Positions 24,464-33,565 of a stretch of 34,087 nucleotides of DNA are shown here, in pieces; the first letter of the stretch is position 1; the number at the start of each line of letters is the position of its first letter. The stretch is taken from assembly GCA_945876945.1 (NCBI GenBank), contig CAMCQE010000029.1, forward strand, positions 1 through 34,087. The letters are read 5' to 3'. A model generated the notes under the pieces. That model made no database searches. It was not told the origin of the DNA and saw only the letters and a list, made by a program, of their open reading frames with translations. Both the position numbers and the translations under genes were made by a program. Source of the DNA: Klebsiella pneumoniae (lineage in GTDB: Bacteria > Pseudomonadota > Gammaproteobacteria > Ga0077536).

Positions 24464-25332
24464 TCTGGCCAGGAAATCAGCGTTACCCCGGCCAGCATCA
24501 CCAAGGCGGCCAGCAGGCTGCGCAGGAAGGCCGGTTCGCGGAACCACAGCAGCCCGTACAGCAGACCAAACAGCAGGCTGGTGCGCTTGATGGCCACCAT
24601 ATAGGCCACCGGCACATGCTCAATGGCAATAAAGTGGCTGGCGACCATCACCGCCATCGTCAGGCTGAGCGCCAACGCCGCCCACGGCCGCGCCGGACTT
24701 GCCCGCCACACATAATTGCCGCGCACCCGCATCCCAAGGCCGGTCACCAGCCCCAGCACTACGGCGTACAGGGCGCAGAACTCAAGCCCCGGCAAATACT
24801 GCAGCGCCGCCTTCCCAATCGCCGCCGTGATGCTGAACACCAGCGCGGCCAGCACCATCAATCGCGCACCGGGTTCTTCGAGCACCGCCCAGAGCGGCGC
24901 AATCAAGCCCCGCCAGCCTTTGACCGTGCCGAGATTCAAACACCAGGCCCCAAGCGCGATAAGCCCGACACCGGCGGCGCCGTGCAGCGAGACCGCTTCC
25001 CCCAGCAGCCAGTGCCCGGCCAGCAGCGTGAACACCGGCGAGAGCGAGAGATAGGGCAAGGTACGGCTCAAAGGGGCGGTCGTAATGGCCCGCACGTAGA
25101 GCCAGAACGCGATGAGATCGAGCGGAATCAGCAAGGCGAGACAGCCCCACAAACCCGCCGGCAAGCTGAACAACTTCGCCCACGGCACCCAGGGCAAGAA
25201 CCACACGGCGCTCAGCACAAAACGTGAAGCAATCGCCGCCCGCATTTCGGTCGCGGGAAAATAGCGTTTGGTCAGCGCGTCGGACGTGGCCAGCGTGAAC
25301 GCAGAAAGCAGGGTGAGCAGGAACCAAATCAC
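24460..25332 (-). CDS. EamA (DMT superfamily) transporter
   Basis: 290 residues from a GTG at 25332, with GAGG eight bases upstream. A longer frame to 25422 exists but would overlap the start of the divergent deacetylase gene and adds a non-hydrophobic head. Ten hydrophobic segments in two five-helix halves, as in EamA permeases; the second half contains VPVAYMVAIKRTSLLFGLLYG, a typical EamA repeat block. Probably exports or imports a small metabolite such as an amino acid; substrate cannot be read. The stop codon TAA overlaps the prc TAG (24460-24463). Confidence 0.87.
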   Translation of the reverse strand: MIWFLLTLLSAFTLATSDALTKRYFPATEMRAAIASRFVLSAVWFLPWVPWAKLFSLPAGLWGCLALLIPLDLIAFWLYVRAITTAPLSRTLPYLSLSPVFTLLAGHWLLGEAVSLHGAAGVGLIALGAWCLNLGTVKGWRGLIAPLWAVLEEPGARLMVLAALVFSITAAIGKAALQYLPGLEFCALYAVVLGLVTGLGMRVRGNYVWRASPARPWAALALSLTMAVMVASHFIAIEHVPVAYMVAIKRTSLLFGLLYGLLWFREPAFLRSLLAALVMLAGVTLISWPD

Positions 25333-25405
25333 GTGCGGGGCCTCGTTGGATCGCAAATACCGACGTTGCGCCGTAGGATGAAACGACCCCGCCACGGCAG
25401 CCACT

Positions 25406-26356
25406 ATGACCACAGGATTCATCTACGACGACAAATTTCTTGCGCATGATACCGGTGTCGGGCATCCGGAGCGGCCCGCGCGGCTAACGGCCGCCGTCGG
25501 TGAACTTGCGCAGCAAGCCTGGCAGCCGCAGTTGCAGCCGCTCAACGCCACGCCCGCCGATCTGCGCTGGGTGGAAACGACCCACGGCCTTCAATACATC
25601 CGGCACGCGGCAGCGACCTGCGCCGGTGGCGCAAGCTTTCTCGATTCCACCGACGTCGCCGTCTCGGCGCAGTCCTATGAAGTTGCCCTGCTGGCCGCAG
25701 GTGCGGGCCTCACACTGGCCGACGCCCTTGTCGAAAAACGCATCGACAATGGCTTCGCGCTAGTCCGCCCGCCGGGTCATCACGCCGAGACGGACATGGC
25801 GCTCGGCTTTTGTCTTTTTAACAACGTGGCGATTCTTGCCCGTTATCTGCAGCGTCAGCACGGCCTCGACAACATCGCGATCCTCGACTGGGATGTGCAT
25901 CACGGTAACGGCACCCAACACACATTCGAGGAAGACCCTTCCGTGCTCTACGTGAGCCTGCATCAGTATCCCTATTACCCCGGCACCGGCGGCCCGAATG
26001 AAACGGGCATTGGTCGCGGTCGCGGAGCGACGCTCAATTGCCCCATGCGGGCAGGTGCCACGGATAGCGCCTACGAGCGTGCGTTCAGCGAACAGGTCTT
26101 GCCCGCGCTCAATCAGTTCAAGCCACAGGCCATCCTCATTTCTGCCGGCTTCGATGCGCATCGCGACGACCCGCTGGCCGATGTGCAACTCTCCACCGAC
26201 TGCTATGGCTGGATGACGGCGCGGGTGATGGAAGTGGCGGAGCAGCACAGCGGCGGGCGCGTGCTGTCCTTACTGGAAGGCGGCTATCACCTGCAACGCA
26301 CCGCGGAATGCATCAGCAGACACCTGGCGGTGATGAGCGGCTATCGCGCCGACTGA
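25406..26356 (+). CDS. HDAC-family zinc deacetylase (acetoin utilisation/HDAH type)
   Basis: 316 residues. A zinc amidohydrolase of the arginase/deacetylase fold, removing acetyl groups from lysine, polyamines or small molecules. Active site complete: H125-H126 in RPPGHHAE, D161/D163/H165-H166 in DWDVHHGNGTQ (zinc ligands D163 and H165), D250 in SAGFDAHRDDPL and Y294 in LEGGYH. The opening YDDKFLAHDTGVGHPERPARL is common to bacterial class II-like deacetylases. The Shine-Dalgarno is weak. The last 16 bases overlap the convergent TraR/DksA gene. Substrate unknown; acetylpolyamine or protein deacetylation are both possible. Confidence 0.93.
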   Translation: MTTGFIYDDKFLAHDTGVGHPERPARLTAAVGELAQQAWQPQLQPLNATPADLRWVETTHGLQYIRHAAATCAGGASFLDSTDVAVSAQSYEVALLAAGAGLTLADALVEKRIDNGFALVRPPGHHAETDMALGFCLFNNVAILARYLQRQHGLDNIAILDWDVHHGNGTQHTFEEDPSVLYVSLHQYPYYPGTGGPNETGIGRGRGATLNCPMRAGATDSAYERAFSEQVLPALNQFKPQAILISAGFDAHRDDPLADVQLSTDCYGWMTARVMEVAEQHSGGRVLSLLEGGYHLQRTAECISRHLAVMSGYRAD

Positions 26357-26694
26357 GCGCGCGGGGCGGACGCAAGGCTGGCGCACGCCGCGCAGCGAGT
26401 CGTCCCCGGCAACGCGGCGAGACGCGGGGCGGCAATCGTCTCACCGCAATGCACGCAAATGCCGAAAGTGCCCTGCTCCAGCCGTTGCAGGGCCTGATCC
26501 AGCTCGGCGACTTCAATATCCAGCCGCAAGGCCAGCGCTTGCACCACCTCATCGCTCTGTCGCCGCAGAAACAGCTCTTCAATGTCTTCCGACACCGGTT
26601 CGCCGGCAGGCTCCAGGTGCGCGCGTGCCCGCTCGCGGCGAGCCATCAGTTCTTCTTTGAGAGACAGCAAGTGAGTGCGAAGGTCGTGGGTCAT
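26341..26694 (-). CDS. TraR/DksA family zinc-finger protein
   Basis: 117 residues. An N-terminal helical hairpin (about 1-70) is followed by a C4 zinc finger: C-V-H-C, 17 residues, C-A-A-C (in GICVHCGETIAAPRLAALP then TRCAACA). The layout fits short DksA/TraR-type factors that bind RNA polymerase through the secondary channel. The pair of acidic tip residues typical of DksA is not clearly placed, so regulation of transcription is likely but the mode is open. The ATG at 26694 has GGAG seven bases upstream, inside a perfect inverted repeat. The C-terminal end overlaps the deacetylase gene by 16 bases on the opposite strand. Confidence 0.88.
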   Translation of the reverse strand: MTHDLRTHLLSLKEELMARRERARAHLEPAGEPVSEDIEELFLRRQSDEVVQALALRLDIEVAELDQALQRLEQGTFGICVHCGETIAAPRLAALPGTTRCAACASLASAPRAQSAR

Positions 26695-26698
26695 GGGT

Positions 26699-26737
26699 GT
26701 GCTCCGGCAGCGGGTCGGCAAAAGAATTCCGGAGCAC
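26699..26737 (-). promoter_or_regulatory. Inverted repeat covering the TraR/DksA Shine-Dalgarno
   Basis: Perfect 9-bp arms: GTGCTCCGG (26699-26707) and CCGGAGCAC (26729-26737), spacer 21 bases. On the mRNA the arm next to the ATG contains the GGAG ribosome site, so folding would hide it. It could also be a dimeric protein-binding site. Confidence 0.55.
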
Positions 26738-26799
26738 CCCAAGCGTTCACACTATTGCGACCTTGATGCCGATCAGCCGCAAGAGCCCGCAGGCGGTGG

Positions 26800-26808
26800 T
26801 GCTAGACT
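26800..26808 (+). promoter_or_regulatory. Extended -10 candidate for the RND operon
   Basis: TGCTAGACT (TG at 26800-26801, hexamer 26803-26808). No -35 at the usual distance. Leader about 70 bases. It nearly repeats the pyrC element TGCTAGAGT. Confidence 0.35.
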
Positions 26809-26886
26809 GCGGCCTCACCGCGCAAGCCAAACCCAGACCGCGCCTGCCATCCTCCGGCGACGCCATGTTTTCAGGTAAAGGGCCTC

Positions 26887-27957
26887 ATGCTGAAACGCAT
26901 TCTCCTGCTGTTGCTGCTGTCAGCGCTGATCTTCGGTGGTCTGGCGGCCAACAAATATCGCCAGATCGAAACCATGAAGGCCCGCTTCGCCATTCCGCCG
27001 CCGCCCACGCGCGTCGCGGCCGTCACGGCAACGGCCGGCCAATGGGGCCGCTCGCTGTTTGGCGTCGGCACGCTGGCCGCCGTGCAGGACGTGAACGTGA
27101 TGAGCGAAGTCGCCGGGCAAATTGCCGCGATCCGCTTTGAGTCCGGTAAAGAGGTCGAGGCCGGCGACGTGCTGGTGACGCTGGACGCCAGCGTCGACGA
27201 GGCCGAACTGCGCGGGCTCCAGGCCGCGCTGCAGTTAGCCGAAGTGCAGTTCGAGCGCGCCGGCAAACTGCAGCACGATCGGGCGCTGTCCCGCGCGCAA
27301 TACGACGAAGCCGCCGCGCGCCGCGCCGAAGCCGACGCCATGGTGAAAGCCAAACAGGCCTTGATGGCGAAGAAAAACATTCGCGCGCCGATCAGCGGCA
27401 CGCTGGGGATCCGGCGCATTGATCTCGGCGACTATCTCGCCCCCGGCTCGCAGGTGGTGACGCTGCAGGCGCTGGATCCGATGTTCGTCGATTTCCGCCT
27501 GCCGGAGCGCTATGTCGCCCGCATCAGTAACGGCCAAACCGTCGAGCTCAGCGTGCAATCGCAGCCCGGCAAAACCTACTCCGCCGAGGTCACCGCGATC
27601 GATCCGGCGGTTGATCCGGCCACCCGCATGGTGAAAGTCCGCGGCAAATTGCCGAATCCGGCGCACGAACTGCGGCCCGGCATGTTCGCCGAAGTTCATC
27701 TGCAAGAGGCCGCCAGCGACTCCGTTATCACCGTGCCCGAATCCGCCATCACCTACAGCCCTTACGGCAACTCGGTGTTTGTGATCGAAGACCAGCAGGG
27801 CGTGCTGAAGGTCAATCGCCGCGCCATCACCACCGGCGAAGTGCGCGAAGGCATGGTGGCCGTTGTGAAAGGCTTGAAGGCGGGTGATCGGGTGGTCGCG
27901 GTGGGTCAGAACCGGCTACGCAACGAGATGCCGGTGGAAATCGCGCCTGAGCCATGA
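26887..27957 (+). CDS. RND efflux periplasmic adaptor (membrane fusion protein)
   Basis: 356 residues. One N-terminal membrane anchor or uncleaved signal (about 3-20, leucine-rich). Then a membrane-fusion protein: lipoyl-like half motifs ([20 protein letters not shown] and [21 protein letters not shown]) flanking a short coiled-coil hairpin (about 100-155), then beta-barrel ([12 protein letters not shown]) and membrane-proximal domains ([19 protein letters not shown]). Couples the inner-membrane pump to an outer-membrane channel. The hairpin is short, as in MexF/AcrA relatives of the HAE1 group. AAAGGG upstream supports the ATG. Its TGA overlaps the ATG of the pump (ATGA). No outer-membrane factor is present nearby, so it probably uses one encoded elsewhere. 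Confidence 0.93.
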   Translation: MLKRILLLLLLSALIFGGLAANKYRQIETMKARFAIPPPPTRVAAVTATAGQWGRSLFGVGTLAAVQDVNVMSEVAGQIAAIRFESGKEVEAGDVLVTLDASVDEAELRGLQAALQLAEVQFERAGKLQHDRALSRAQYDEAAARRAEADAMVKAKQALMAKKNIRAPISGTLGIRRIDLGDYLAPGSQVVTLQALDPMFVDFRLPERYVARISNGQTVELSVQSQPGKTYSAEVTAIDPAVDPATRMVKVRGKLPNPAHELRPGMFAEVHLQEAASDSVITVPESAITYSPYGNSVFVIEDQQGVLKVNRRAITTGEVREGMVAVVKGLKAGDRVVAVGQNRLRNEMPVEIAPEP

Positions 27958-30900
27958 GCGGCTTCACCGATATATTTATTCGACGGCCGGTGCTCGCGAG
28001 CGTCGTGAGCCTGCTGTTGCTGGTGCTGGGACTGCGCGCCATTTTCAGCCTGGAAGTGCGCCAATATCCGAAGACCGAAAACACCGTCGTGACCGTCCGT
28101 ACCCCCTACCCCGGCGCGAGCAGCGAACTGGTGAAGGGCTTTATCACCACCCCACTGCAACAGGCCATCGCCGAAGCCGATGGCATCGACTACATCACCT
28201 CCAGCAGCAAACAAGGCCTCTCCACGATTGAGGTCTACATGAGACTCAACTACGACGCGCACGCGGCGGTCGCCGAAATTCAGGCGAAAGTGGCGAGTCA
28301 GCGTGGCGTGCTGCCCGAACAGGCGGACGACCCGATTATCGAGTCCGTGACGGGCGACGCGACCTCGCTCATGTATATCGCGTTCTACAGCGCGCAGATG
28401 AACCGTCAGCAAATCGCCGACTACCTGCTGCGCGTGGTGCGCCCGCAGTTGCAGGCCATTCCCGGCGTGTCCAAAGCGCAAATCTTTGGCAATCAGGCCT
28501 TCGCCATGCGGATCTGGCTGGACCCTCGACGCATGGCCGAGCACAACGTGACCGCAAGCGACGTGCGGCGCGTGCTGGAGAAGAACAACTATCTGGTGGG
28601 GCCGGGTTCGACACGCGGCGCGATGGTGTCGATCGATCTCACCACCACCACCGATGTCAGCAAGGCCGAAGACTTCAACGATCTGGTGGTGCGGACCGAA
28701 AACGCGGCGCTGGTACGGTTGTCCGATGTGGCCCGCGTTGAACTCGGGGCCGAAGACTACAACTCGGGCAGCCTCTACAACGACCGCACCGCGACCTACA
28801 TCGGCATTGATGCCGCCCCCGGCGCCAATCCGCTGACCGTGGCGGAGCGCGTGCGCGCGGTCATTCCCGGACTGAAAGCGCAGATGCCGGCGGGGCTCGA
28901 GGTCTACATTCCCTACGACGCCAGCGTGTTCATCGAGGAGTCGATTAAGGAAGTCTTCACCACACTGGGCGAAGCGGTCCTAATCGTGTTGCTGGTGATT
29001 TACCTCTCGCTGGGCTCGCTGCGCGCCGCACTCATTCCGGCGCTGGCGGTGCCGCTGTCGATTGTGGGTGCGGCCTTCCTCATGCTGCTGATGGGCTTCT
29101 CCATCAATCTGCTCACCCTGCTCGCCATGGTGCTTGCGATTGGGCTGGTGGTGGATGACGCCATCGTGGTGGTGGAGAACGTGCATCGCCATATCGCGCT
29201 GGGCGAAACCCGCCTTAACGCAGCACTAAAAGGCGCGCGCGAACTCTGGCTACCCATTCTCGCGATGACCACCACGCTCATCGCGGTGTATGCGCCGGTC
29301 GGGTTTATGGGCGGTCTGGTGGGCACGCTGTTCACGGAATTCGCATTTTCGCTGGCCGCGGCCGTGCTCGTGTCCGGCGTGGTCGCGCTAACGCTGTCGC
29401 CCATGCTCGCCGCGCGCGTCCTGCACGACGGCCCCGCCGGTGCTTTCGAGCAGCGCGTGGAGCGCGCCTTCGGCTGGCTGACCCGCGCCTATCAACGCAG
29501 CCTGCGCCGCCACCTGCCCTACTGGCCGGCGTTCATTGGCTTTGCCGCACTGGTCTTGATCAGCATGTTTCCGCTGTATCTCACCAGCCAGCACGAACTC
29601 GCACCCAACGAAGATCAGGGCATTCTGCTGGTAGCCTCGCGCGGCCCGGAAACGGCAACGATTGATTACACCAAGCGCTTTGTGGCCGAGACCCTGAAAA
29701 TCTACAAAGAGATCCCCGAGTACAAGGAAAGCTTTTCGATTCTCGGCTTCGGCGGCTCGCCCAACAGCGCCTTCGGTGGCTTCAAAATTGTGCCGATGAG
29801 CGCGCGTGAACGCAGCCAGCAGGCGATTCAGGAAGACTTGCAGCCGCGCCTCTCGCGTCAGGTCGGTCAGCAGGTGGCGGTGTTTCCGCGCCCCAGCCTG
29901 CCGGGCTCGGGCCGAGGGTTGCCGGTGCAGTTTGTGGTGCGCTCGCCGGGGCACTACAACGAACTCGACAGTGCGGTGGACGAGCTCCTCGGCAAGGCCA
30001 TGCAGAGCGGTAAATTCATGTTCCTGCAGAAGTCGGTGGAATACGCGAGGCCTCGCACCACCATCGAGATCGACCGCAACCGCGCCGGGACACTGGGCTT
30101 GTCGATGGAAGAAATCGGGCGCGATCTGGCTACCCTGCTCGGTGGGAATAACGTGAACTGGTTCAATCTGGAAGGCCGCAGCTACAAGGTTATTCCGCAG
30201 GTCGAAGACCACTTCCGCGCGGACAACTCGCTGCTCGACACCTACTACCTGCGTCCGGCCACCGGCGATCTCATCCCGCTGTCGTCGTTGGTCAGTTTCC
30301 AGCAAACGGTGGAGCCCAGTGAGCGCACGCAGTTTCAGCAGCTGAACGCGCTGACCCTGCAAGGCATTGCCGCGCCCGGGGTGTCGATGGGCGATGCGCT
30401 GGATGCGCTCAAAGCCATGGCCGACGAGCAGCTGCCGCAAGGTTTCAGCTACGACTTCGCCGGGGCCTCACGCCAATACATGCAGGAAGGCAGCGCGCTG
30501 GTGATTACGCTGTTTCTTGCCGCAATCGTGATTTATCTGGTGCTCGCCGCGCAGTTCGAGAGCTGGCGCGATCCGTTGATCATCATGATGTCGGTGCCGA
30601 TGTCGATTGCCGGTGCGCTGGCCTTCATCAATCTGGGCTTCGCCAGCATCAACATCTACACCCAGGTGGGGCTCATTACGCTCATTGGCCTCATCGCCAA
30701 AAACGGCATTCTGATCGTGGAGTTCGCCAATCAACTCCAGCGCGAGCAAGGCCTCTCCAAACTGGAGGCCGCCATCATGGGCGCCTCAACCCGCCTGCGG
30801 CCGATTCTCATGACGACGGTGGCGATGATTGTTGCGATGGTGCCCTTGCTGCTCGCCAACGGCCCCGGCGCCACCAGCCGTTCGCATATTGGTTTAACCA

Positions 30901-31043
30901 TCGCCGCCGGGCTCGGCATCGGCACGCTGTTCACCCTGTTTGTGGTCCCCGCGTTTTACGTGTGGCTGGCCGGCAATCATCAATCGCAGGATTTCAAAGC
31001 GCCCGAGAGCGCAGGAGCATCCCATGAGCACGAATCTGTTTGA
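27954..31043 (+). CDS. HAE1-type RND efflux pump permease
   Basis: 1029 residues, the AcrB/MexF size. Starts [17 protein letters not shown], the usual TM1 region of this group. Twelve TM segments are expected; clear ones include 335-355 ([17 protein letters not shown]), the TM4 region with the proton-relay pair D401-D402 ([16 protein letters not shown]) and TM10 with K916 ([18 protein letters not shown]). These correspond to D407/D408/K940 of AcrB. Large periplasmic loops lie between TM1-2 and TM7-8. It exports drugs, solvents or toxic lipids using the proton motive force; substrates cannot be predicted. Overlaps the adaptor by ATGA and the SDR gene by 20 bases at its 3' end. Confidence 0.96.
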   Translation: MSGFTDIFIRRPVLASVVSLLLLVLGLRAIFSLEVRQYPKTENTVVTVRTPYPGASSELVKGFITTPLQQAIAEADGIDYITSSSKQGLSTIEVYMRLNYDAHAAVAEIQAKVASQRGVLPEQADDPIIESVTGDATSLMYIAFYSAQMNRQQIADYLLRVVRPQLQAIPGVSKAQIFGNQAFAMRIWLDPRRMAEHNVTASDVRRVLEKNNYLVGPGSTRGAMVSIDLTTTTDVSKAEDFNDLVVRTENAALVRLSDVARVELGAEDYNSGSLYNDRTATYIGIDAAPGANPLTVAERVRAVIPGLKAQMPAGLEVYIPYDASVFIEESIKEVFTTLGEAVLIVLLVIYLSLGSLRAALIPALAVPLSIVGAAFLMLLMGFSINLLTLLAMVLAIGLVVDDAIVVVENVHRHIALGETRLNAALKGARELWLPILAMTTTLIAVYAPVGFMGGLVGTLFTEFAFSLAAAVLVSGVVALTLSPMLAARVLHDGPAGAFEQRVERAFGWLTRAYQRSLRRHLPYWPAFIGFAALVLISMFPLYLTSQHELAPNEDQGILLVASRGPETATIDYTKRFVAETLKIYKEIPEYKESFSILGFGGSPNSAFGGFKIVPMSARERSQQAIQEDLQPRLSRQVGQQVAVFPRPSLPGSGRGLPVQFVVRSPGHYNELDSAVDELLGKAMQSGKFMFLQKSVEYARPRTTIEIDRNRAGTLGLSMEEIGRDLATLLGGNNVNWFNLEGRSYKVIPQVEDHFRADNSLLDTYYLRPATGDLIPLSSLVSFQQTVEPSERTQFQQLNALTLQGIAAPGVSMGDALDALKAMADEQLPQGFSYDFAGASRQYMQEGSALVITLFLAAIVIYLVLAAQFESWRDPLIIMMSVPMSIAGALAFINLGFASINIYTQVGLITLIGLIAKNGILIVEFANQLQREQGLSKLEAAIMGASTRLRPILMTTVAMIVAMVPLLLANGPGATSRSHIGLTIAAGLGIGTLFTLFVVPAFYVWLAGNHQSQDFKAPESAGASHEHESV

Positions 31044-31800
31044 CCTCACGGGCAAGGTTGCCCTCATCACCGGCGGCAGTCGCGGGCTGGGCCGCGAAAT
31101 GGCGCTGGCCTTTGCCGACCACGGTGCGGACGTCATCATCGCCAGCCGCAAGCTGGACGCCTGCGAAGTCGTTGCCCGCGAAGTCGAAGCGCGCGGCCGC
31201 CGCGGGCTGGCGGTGGCCTGTCATGTGGGTCGCTGGAACGAACTCGACGCACTGGCCGAGACCGCCATCAAAGCTTTTGGCCACGTCGATATCCTGGTGA
31301 ACAATGCCGGCCTGTCGCCGCTGTATCCGTCGCTGGATGCGATCACCGAAGAACTCTTCGACAAGGTGGTGGCGCTCAATCTCAAAGGCCCGTTCCGGCT
31401 CGCCGCGCTGCTCGGCAAACACATGAGCGAAGGCAACGGCGGCTCGATCATCAACGTCTCCAGCACCGCTGCCGTCACCCCCAGCCCCAAGTCCGAGCCG
31501 TATGGCGCGGCCAAGGCCGGCCTGAATGCGCTGACCCGGTCGCTGGCTTACGCCTACGGGCCGAAGGTTCGCGTGAACTGCATCATGCCCGGCCCCTTCC
31601 TCACCGACATTTCCAAGGCCTGGGATATGGAAGCGTTCAACAAGGCGGCCGATGCGCGGATCCCGCTGGGTCGCGGCGGTCTGCCGCACGAGATTGTGGG
31701 CGCGGCGCTGTATCTGGCGAGCAATGCTTCGAGCTTCACCACCGGCACCGTGATTGCGGTCGATGGCGGCGTGCAGGGCAATCCGCAGGTGCTGGATTAA
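31024..31800 (+). CDS. SDR family oxidoreductase
   Basis: 258 residues. Classical short-chain dehydrogenase: TGGSRGLG at 16-23, NNAG at 93-96, S146/S147 in INVSSTAA, Y160 and K164 in YGAAK, and [17 protein letters not shown], then VDGGVQGNP at the C-terminus. Arg and Lys in ASRKLDA after beta-2 suggest NADP use, but this is not decisive. AGGAG six bases before the ATG at 31024; the frame continues upstream inside the pump gene. The 20-base overlap with the RND gene implies co-expression with the efflux pump. The substrate, probably an alcohol or ketone, is unknown. Confidence 0.92.
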   Translation: MSTNLFDLTGKVALITGGSRGLGREMALAFADHGADVIIASRKLDACEVVAREVEARGRRGLAVACHVGRWNELDALAETAIKAFGHVDILVNNAGLSPLYPSLDAITEELFDKVVALNLKGPFRLAALLGKHMSEGNGGSIINVSSTAAVTPSPKSEPYGAAKAGLNALTRSLAYAYGPKVRVNCIMPGPFLTDISKAWDMEAFNKAADARIPLGRGGLPHEIVGAALYLASNASSFTTGTVIAVDGGVQGNPQVLD

Positions 31801-31813
31801 GCCTTGCTGAGTC

Positions 31814-31842
31814 CCGCCCACCGTGCGTGGCGCGGTGGGCGG
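31814..31842. terminator. Hairpin between convergent SDR and EthD genes
   Basis: Perfect 10-bp GC stem CCGCCCACCG / CGGTGGGCGG with a 9-base loop in the 46-base gap. No T tract on either strand; probably a shared 3' end. Confidence 0.5.
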
Positions 31843-31846
31843 TGAC

Positions 31847-32785
31847 CTAGCCGGTGCGGTCGCAGATCACATAGTTCAGCGCCGTAAAGAATGCGGTTTG
31901 CGGCGCAAAGGATTGTTCGTCTGCCACCAGCGCGGCATGCGCCTCGCCGGCGATGAAGTCTTCGCAGTCGTTCATGTTCGCGAACGCATACACCCCCACC
32001 CCGTCGTAGCGATCGCCCACCGGGTCGTAGAGCCGGTCTTCCGGCTGACTCACGTTCACCAGCTGCGCGTAACGCCGCACCAGCAGTTTGGCGAGCGGAT
32101 GCGCCCGCACCAGCGCCGCATGCTGGGCCATCCAGCGCCCACGAAACGATTCGCGGCTCATGCCTGCGGCCCGCTGATGCAGCTTGAGCAAAATGATGGC
32201 GTCGCGGCGGCGATCGCCGTTTTGCATCACCACGTGTTCTTCTGCCACATGGAACCCAAAGCCGCGTATGAAGACCGCCTCGTCGGGCATGATTTTCTCG
32301 CCGTACTTGGTGCCTTTGACCTGAAAGAAACTTTCCAGATCTGCGCGGGTGCGGTAGCCAAGCTGGGCCAGACCGTCGAACACCGGGCGCTGATACGGCA
32401 CACAATCCGCCGCAGGATGACGCGGCAGGAGACCATCGGCGGCCAAGGGCGCGGCGTAAGGCGGCGCGAATTCAGAACACGGGCCGGCGGGAATGCGATG
32501 TTGCTGGAGGTAGTAGGCGAGCAGCGGCGTTTGCTGATCCGCCGGGCCGTCCGGCAACAGGATTTTAGGCCCGTGGATTTTGCGCCAGTACTGATCGAAA
32601 GCTTCCCATTCAAACTGCGGCGCGCTCGATAAAGCCAGCGTGCGGTCGGTGGTGGTATCGTCTTCGATGCCCTGCCCCGCGCGGTTCACGTTATAGCCAG
32701 GCCGCGCCCGGCGATCACCCGCCGGTGGCGAGCTGTCGCCGCGAATCACGAAAGCATTCAGCACCAGCAGGGCTTCGTTCGTCAT
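31847..32785 (-). CDS. Protein with two EthD-like (dimeric alpha-beta barrel) domains
   Basis: 312 residues. EthD-type motifs appear twice. The N-terminal half has FDQYWRKIHGPKIL (about 63-76), the YW..HG pattern of EthD-domain proteins, with an odd insertion between about 15 and 58 (a Pro/Arg/Gly-rich stretch). The C-terminal half has RESFRGRWMAQHAALVRAHP (about 211-230), then RYAQLVNV and DGVGVYAFANMNDC, again EthD-like. In between are FFQVKGTKYGEKIMPDEAVFIRGFGFHV. Related domains occur beside monooxygenases and acyl-CoA pathways with unknown function. GGAG nine bases upstream supports the ATG at 32785. It starts 6 bases after the stop of the enoyl-CoA hydratase gene, so they are co-transcribed. 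Substrate or partner unknown. Confidence 0.8.
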   Translation of the reverse strand: MTNEALLVLNAFVIRGDSSPPAGDRRARPGYNVNRAGQGIEDDTTTDRTLALSSAPQFEWEAFDQYWRKIHGPKILLPDGPADQQTPLLAYYLQQHRIPAGPCSEFAPPYAAPLAADGLLPRHPAADCVPYQRPVFDGLAQLGYRTRADLESFFQVKGTKYGEKIMPDEAVFIRGFGFHVAEEHVVMQNGDRRRDAIILLKLHQRAAGMSRESFRGRWMAQHAALVRAHPLAKLLVRRYAQLVNVSQPEDRLYDPVGDRYDGVGVYAFANMNDCEDFIAGEAHAALVADEQSFAPQTAFFTALNYVICDRTG

Positions 32786-32791
32786 GATCAG

Positions 32792-33565
32792 TTACTCCGG
32801 TTTGGCGCGACTGGCGAAAAAGCGCGCGACGTAATCGGCCGGCTCGGAAGACGCGTAAGACGCCACGAAAGCGCCCACGCCCGCGTCAATGGCCTCGGCC
32901 AGCGGCAGTTGCTCCCAGCGCTGCATCAGGCGCTTCTGGGCGCGAATGGCGCCCGGCGCGCCGGCGCGGATGTCGTTAATCATCGTCTCCAGCAACGCAT
33001 CCAGATCCGAGCCTGCGGCCAGCTGTTCCACCAAGCCAATGCGCTCGGCCGTCGCCGCGTTGATCAAATGCCCGCGTAACAGGAGTTCCCGCGTGCGGCC
33101 CCAGCCGATGAGCGAGGGCAACAGCGCCGCCTCGATCACCGACGGCACGCCGACGCGCACTTCCGGCATGCCGAAGTGGCTGTCAGCGGCGGCCACTCGC
33201 ATGTCGCAGGCGGCGGCAATCTCAAGTCCGCCGCCCAGGCAGTGACCGGCCACGCGCGCGATGACCGGCACCGGGAACTCGCGCAGCGCGACACAGAAAT
33301 CGTGGATGCTGCGAATGAAGGCTTCGGCGGTCTCTGGCGTGAGCGCGCCCAGTTCCTTCAAATCCGCACCGCCGATGAAGTTGGCCGGCGTGCTGCCGGT
33401 CAGCACCGCGCAGCGCAGCGCGGGGTCATCGGCGTGTTCGCGAATCTGCGCCGCGCCGAGGCGCAGCGTCTGGCTGCCGATGAGGTTGATCGCGGTGCGC
33501 CCCTGCAAGGCGAAGTGAATCACCTCGCCGTTCGCGCTGTGGGTGACGGTAACGCCGAGGCTCAT
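32792..33565 (-). CDS. Enoyl-CoA hydratase/isomerase family (crotonase)
   Basis: 257 residues. Crotonase fold: oxyanion-hole region IGGADLKEL (64-72), the second oxyanion Gly in GHCLGGGLEIAAACD with E115, and FGMPEVRVGVPS with E135. Both glutamates that act in enoyl-CoA hydratase (Glu144 and Glu164 in the rat enzyme) are present, so true hydration is likely, not merely isomerase or dehalogenase activity. Second step of beta-oxidation. The ATG at 33565 overlaps the TGA of the upstream gene (ATGA); the downstream gene is the tandem EthD protein. Confidence 0.92.
   Translation of the reverse strand: MSLGVTVTHSANGEVIHFALQGRTAINLIGSQTLRLGAAQIREHADDPALRCAVLTGSTPANFIGGADLKELGALTPETAEAFIRSIHDFCVALREFPVPVIARVAGHCLGGGLEIAAACDMRVAAADSHFGMPEVRVGVPSVIEAALLPSLIGWGRTRELLLRGHLINAATAERIGLVEQLAAGSDLDALLETMINDIRAGAPGAIRAQKRLMQRWEQLPLAEAIDAGVGAFVASYASSEPADYVARFFASRAKPE

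Noticed and set aside
24460-25422. Start of the EamA gene at 25422
   Set aside because: It would overlap the start of the divergent deacetylase and add a head unlike EamA proteins; the GTG at 25332 has a ribosome site and begins at the first membrane helix.
29388-30440. 350-codon minus-strand open frame within the RND pump gene
   Set aside because: Antisense shadow; the pump is intact with its proton-relay residues.
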